Shown in pieces: positions 62,073 to 64,000 of a DNA stretch of 64,000 bases. Source of the DNA: an uncultured Oscillospiraceae bacterium (GTDB lineage Bacteria; Bacillota; Clostridia; Oscillospirales; Oscillospiraceae); contig CANQSF010000002.1 of NCBI GenBank assembly GCA_947626345.1, forward strand, positions 1 to 64,000, in the 5' to 3' direction. The position numbers and the translations under genes were made by a program. Under the pieces are notes generated by a model, which worked only from the letters and a program-made list of their open reading frames with translations, was not told where the DNA came from and did not search any database. Positions within the stretch are counted from its first letter, which is position 1; each line of letters begins with the position of its first letter.

Positions 62073-62737
62073 ACCTTCTGTCCCCAGCCCCGGCGGAACA
62101 CCAGGTACTCCGCCAGCAGGCACACCGGCAGCGCCGCGAACACGTCCACCGCCGAGTGCTGCTTGACGAAGCACACCGACACGCACACGCCTATCACAAA
62201 GACCGTCAAAAGGGCCTTCGCGCCCTTTGGGACGGTCTTTTTCTTTAAAAATGTGGACAATATGCCCATGGAGTAGGCCACGTGCAGGGACGGGCACACC
62301 CCGGTGTTGGTGTCGAAGGAATAGATGACGCCCAGCAGCCATGTGAAGGCGTTTTCCCGGGGGAACACCGCCGGGCGCAGGTCCTGCCGGGTGGGCCAGA
62401 GGATGTATGCCGCCATGGCCACCACCTGGGTGATGATGATGTAGCTTTGGATGCGGCGGAAGCTGTCCGTGTCGTAAAAAAACGTATAGGCCAGCGAGCC
62501 CACCACCAGCACGTACCAGCCGGCGTAAAAGACCAGAAAGCCCTCGTTGAAGGGGATCAGGTCGTCCAGCGCGCAGTGCACCGGGTGGCACCGCTCCGCC
62601 GGGATCAGGTTCTCCGTCAGGAAATACAGGGTGAAATATCCCACCCAGCCCAACAGCAGCTTGGCGTGGGAGAACCGGGGCTCGTTTATCCTGGACAGGC
62701 GGAATTGCCGGTAATCAACGGCCGGGGGCTTCATCAT
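62069..62737 (-). CDS. PAP2-superfamily membrane phosphatase
   Basis: 222 residues with about six membrane helices. The PAP2 signature is present as PSLHVAYS and the HSAVD motif (KQHSAVDVFAALP), preceded by an RP motif (PTRQDLRPAVFPREN). Such proteins dephosphorylate phosphatidate or polyprenyl diphosphates, or transfer phospho-inositol-like groups. Its start lies within the end of the acyltransferase gene (23-base overlap), so the two are coupled and probably form a lipid-processing module. It converges on and just overlaps the FNT-GtrA gene end. Confidence 0.85.
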   Translation of the reverse strand: MMKPPAVDYRQFRLSRINEPRFSHAKLLLGWVGYFTLYFLTENLIPAERCHPVHCALDDLIPFNEGFLVFYAGWYVLVVGSLAYTFFYDTDSFRRIQSYIIITQVVAMAAYILWPTRQDLRPAVFPRENAFTWLLGVIYSFDTNTGVCPSLHVAYSMGILSTFLKKKTVPKGAKALLTVFVIGVCVSVCFVKQHSAVDVFAALPVCLLAEYLVFRRGWGQKV

Positions 62738-63494
62738 CGGCGTATACCTCGATCGGTGTGTTCTTGGGATAATCCCGCTTGGGGATGTTGCGGTAGGGCA
62801 CCACCGTGTGGGGCGGCAGGGCGGCGGCCATGGCCGTGATGCGGTCCATGAGCCCGGCGCATATCCGCGCCCGCTCCCGGACGATGGAGCTCTCGCCGTC
62901 GAAATAGATGGGCTCGCCCAGCACCATCTGCCGCAGCCTGGGGGCGATGTACATGGGCACGAAGGGGATCTGCCGGCCCGTCTTTTTATAATAGATCCGG
63001 GCCGCGTCCACGAACTTGTCGTGGAAATCGTAGAGGATGTTGTTGTAGCGCTTGTTGTACTCGGGGTAGATGATGACCCGCGCCCCCGCCTCCAGCAGCT
63101 TCTCGGTGGCGCGGAAGGTGGTGAGGATGCGGGTGTCGTGGTACACGGGCACGGTGTGGGCGTTGTTGAAGATGCACACGCTCAGCGGCGCGATGGCATA
63201 GCTGGCGATGCGGTAAAACCAGCGGCTGTACCAGGGCTTGAAGGACCAGAAGTCCTCAAAGGCGTAATCCGGCACCTCCTTCAGCTCCATCATCTGCCCC
63301 GCGCACCAGATGTAATGGGGGCCGGGGAAATAAAGCTCCCCCGCGATGGGGCCGTTCATCTGGGTGTGGTTGCCCACGATGATGGCCGGGCCCTCCGGCA
63401 GATGCTCCGCGCCCACCACCTCCATCTTCGGATAGAACGCCTTCACCAGCCATCGGATGGCCCGATACAGCGCCGTGGTCTTTTTCTCCTCCAT
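62715..63494 (-). CDS. Lysophospholipid-acyltransferase-like protein with atypical catalytic motif
   Basis: 259 residues, PlsC-like fold. Block I, normally NHx4D, reads NHTQMNGP, in which the conserved Asp is Gly. Block III, normally (F/Y)PEG, reads YPEYNKRYNN, so the Gly is also lost. A His and Glu are still present. Either the enzyme uses a variant site or it acylates another acceptor. AAGGAGG lies 7 bases before the ATG at 63494. It is coupled to the PAP2 gene. Confidence 0.78.
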   Translation of the reverse strand: MEEKKTTALYRAIRWLVKAFYPKMEVVGAEHLPEGPAIIVGNHTQMNGPIAGELYFPGPHYIWCAGQMMELKEVPDYAFEDFWSFKPWYSRWFYRIASYAIAPLSVCIFNNAHTVPVYHDTRILTTFRATEKLLEAGARVIIYPEYNKRYNNILYDFHDKFVDAARIYYKKTGRQIPFVPMYIAPRLRQMVLGEPIYFDGESSIVRERARICAGLMDRITAMAAALPPHTVVPYRNIPKRDYPKNTPIEVYADDEAPGR

Positions 63495-63621
63495 GCCGAC
63501 GCCTCCTTCTGCCGGTATTATAACGCGCCGCCGCCCCATCTTCAAGGGCCGGCTTGATACAGCCCGTCATACCGGGGCGGGGGATGGTCCGTCTCGCAGT
63601 TCCTGCAGCCGCGGGAAAAAC

Positions 63622-63655
63622 AAAAAACCGCCGGGCAGAAAACCTGCCCGGCGGT
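63622..63655 (-). terminator. Terminator of the VUT-family gene
   Basis: 12-base stem ACCGCCGGGCAG and its complement with a 5-base loop, followed on the minus strand by TTTTTT. Confidence 0.85.
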
Positions 63656-63682
63656 CCGCCGGCCACGCTCTGTAATGTGATC

Positions 63683-64000
63683 TTACAGGGCGGCTTTTGC
63701 CTTTTTGTCGTGGATGCGCCGGGCCAGATAGACCACCGGCGTATCCAGCAGGCTGGTCACCACATAGATGGCGTAGCCCGCCAGGATGATGCTGGCCAGC
63801 AGGGAGGGGGTGTAGCCCTCCACCCCCGCGAAGGCCGCCAGGTTGAACAGCACCGTGTTCACCAGCTGGCTGATGAGGGTGGAGCCGTTGTTGCGCAGCC
63901 ACAGGAACTTCCGGTGGCTGCCGAATTTTTTGTCCGTAAAGTCCCACCACTTGTGGTAAAGCCACACGTCCAGCAGCTGGCTGACCGCGTAGACGGTCAT
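63683..64000 (-). CDS. VUT-family transporter (queuosine precursor type), C-terminal part
   Basis: 105 residues are visible; the gene continues beyond the right edge and the Met at the border is probably internal, since family members are about 200-230 residues. The segment YAVSQLLDVWLYHKWW and the later helices (LLASIILAGYAIYVVTSLLDTPVVYL) match the second half of the YhhQ/VUT family, which imports 7-deazaguanine precursors of queuosine. The C-terminus is short and charged. It has its own terminator. Confidence 0.8.
   Translation of the reverse strand: MTVYAVSQLLDVWLYHKWWDFTDKKFGSHRKFLWLRNNGSTLISQLVNTVLFNLAAFAGVEGYTPSLLASIILAGYAIYVVTSLLDTPVVYLARRIHDKKAKAAL

Overview
The window reads as a chromosomal segment of a high-G+C, low-complexity-intergenic Firmicute, most likely a gut Oscillospiraceae (Flavonifractor/Lawsonibacter/Pseudoflavonifractor-like). 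This is inferred from the gene families (S-layer-homology protein, DnaD/DnaI-type primosome loader, MreCD-PBP2 without a Gram-negative envelope system, ABC-F protein of the Lsa type, PerR-type Fur protein, CarD, TnpV) and from the strong GC3 bias; no rRNA, tRNA or CRISPR array was seen.

Layout. 0-3 kb is a patchwork: the start of an ArsR-type regulator, a C-terminal remnant of an AEC permease abutting a Crp/Fnr-type regulator, a divergent two-cluster ferredoxin gene, a flavodoxin remnant and a TnpV gene with a hairpin over its ribosome binding site. 3-14 kb holds an XRE regulator-lepA operon, pta, a sigma factor/DUF4367 anti-sigma-like/SLH surface-protein operon, tadA, a Cthe_2159-like lipoprotein and cinA. 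14-30 kb is a run of minus-strand housekeeping genes: M29 aminopeptidase, thiI, yifB, aspS-hisS, an mgsA-like gene lacking several catalytic residues, then a shape operon (U32 peptidase, maf, mreC, mreD, PBP2) and a PHP phosphoesterase divergent from dnaD-dnaI. 31-42 kb contains an Lsa-like ABC-F gene behind a leader-peptide attenuator, a ribbon-helix-helix protein, clpB, a YihY-family membrane protein, perR-nitroreductase, DUF2461 and a large membrane-anchored pseudokinase-SH3-C-type-lectin-like protein. 42-53.5 kb is another minus-strand run (lipoprotein/response regulator/histidine kinase, DUF1385, prmC, recA, recX, rimO, cysE, cysS). 53.7-64 kb has ilvE, galE, an ABC half-exporter of different base composition, carD, a class I amidotransferase-fold hydrolase, lysA, an FNT-GtrA fusion transporter, a PAP2/acyltransferase pair and a partial VUT-family transporter.

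The most striking non-coding signal is a family of about 110-215 bp composite palindromes (eight copies plus a solo half, 14.1, 18.3, 34.0, 45.5, 46.3, 48.6, 49.8 and 51.4 kb). Each has two half-units, each half with a conserved terminal stem-loop and a second stem-loop whose sequence differs between copies while base pairing is kept. All copies lie between genes and all have the same orientation. Two further palindrome families occur at 39.4/56.0 kb and 54.8 kb (with a fragment at 6.3 kb). Envelope genes are a recurring theme: three envelope-related operons (sigma factor/SLH, pseudokinase-lectin, lipoprotein/two-component) carry GTTAC motifs in their upstream regions.
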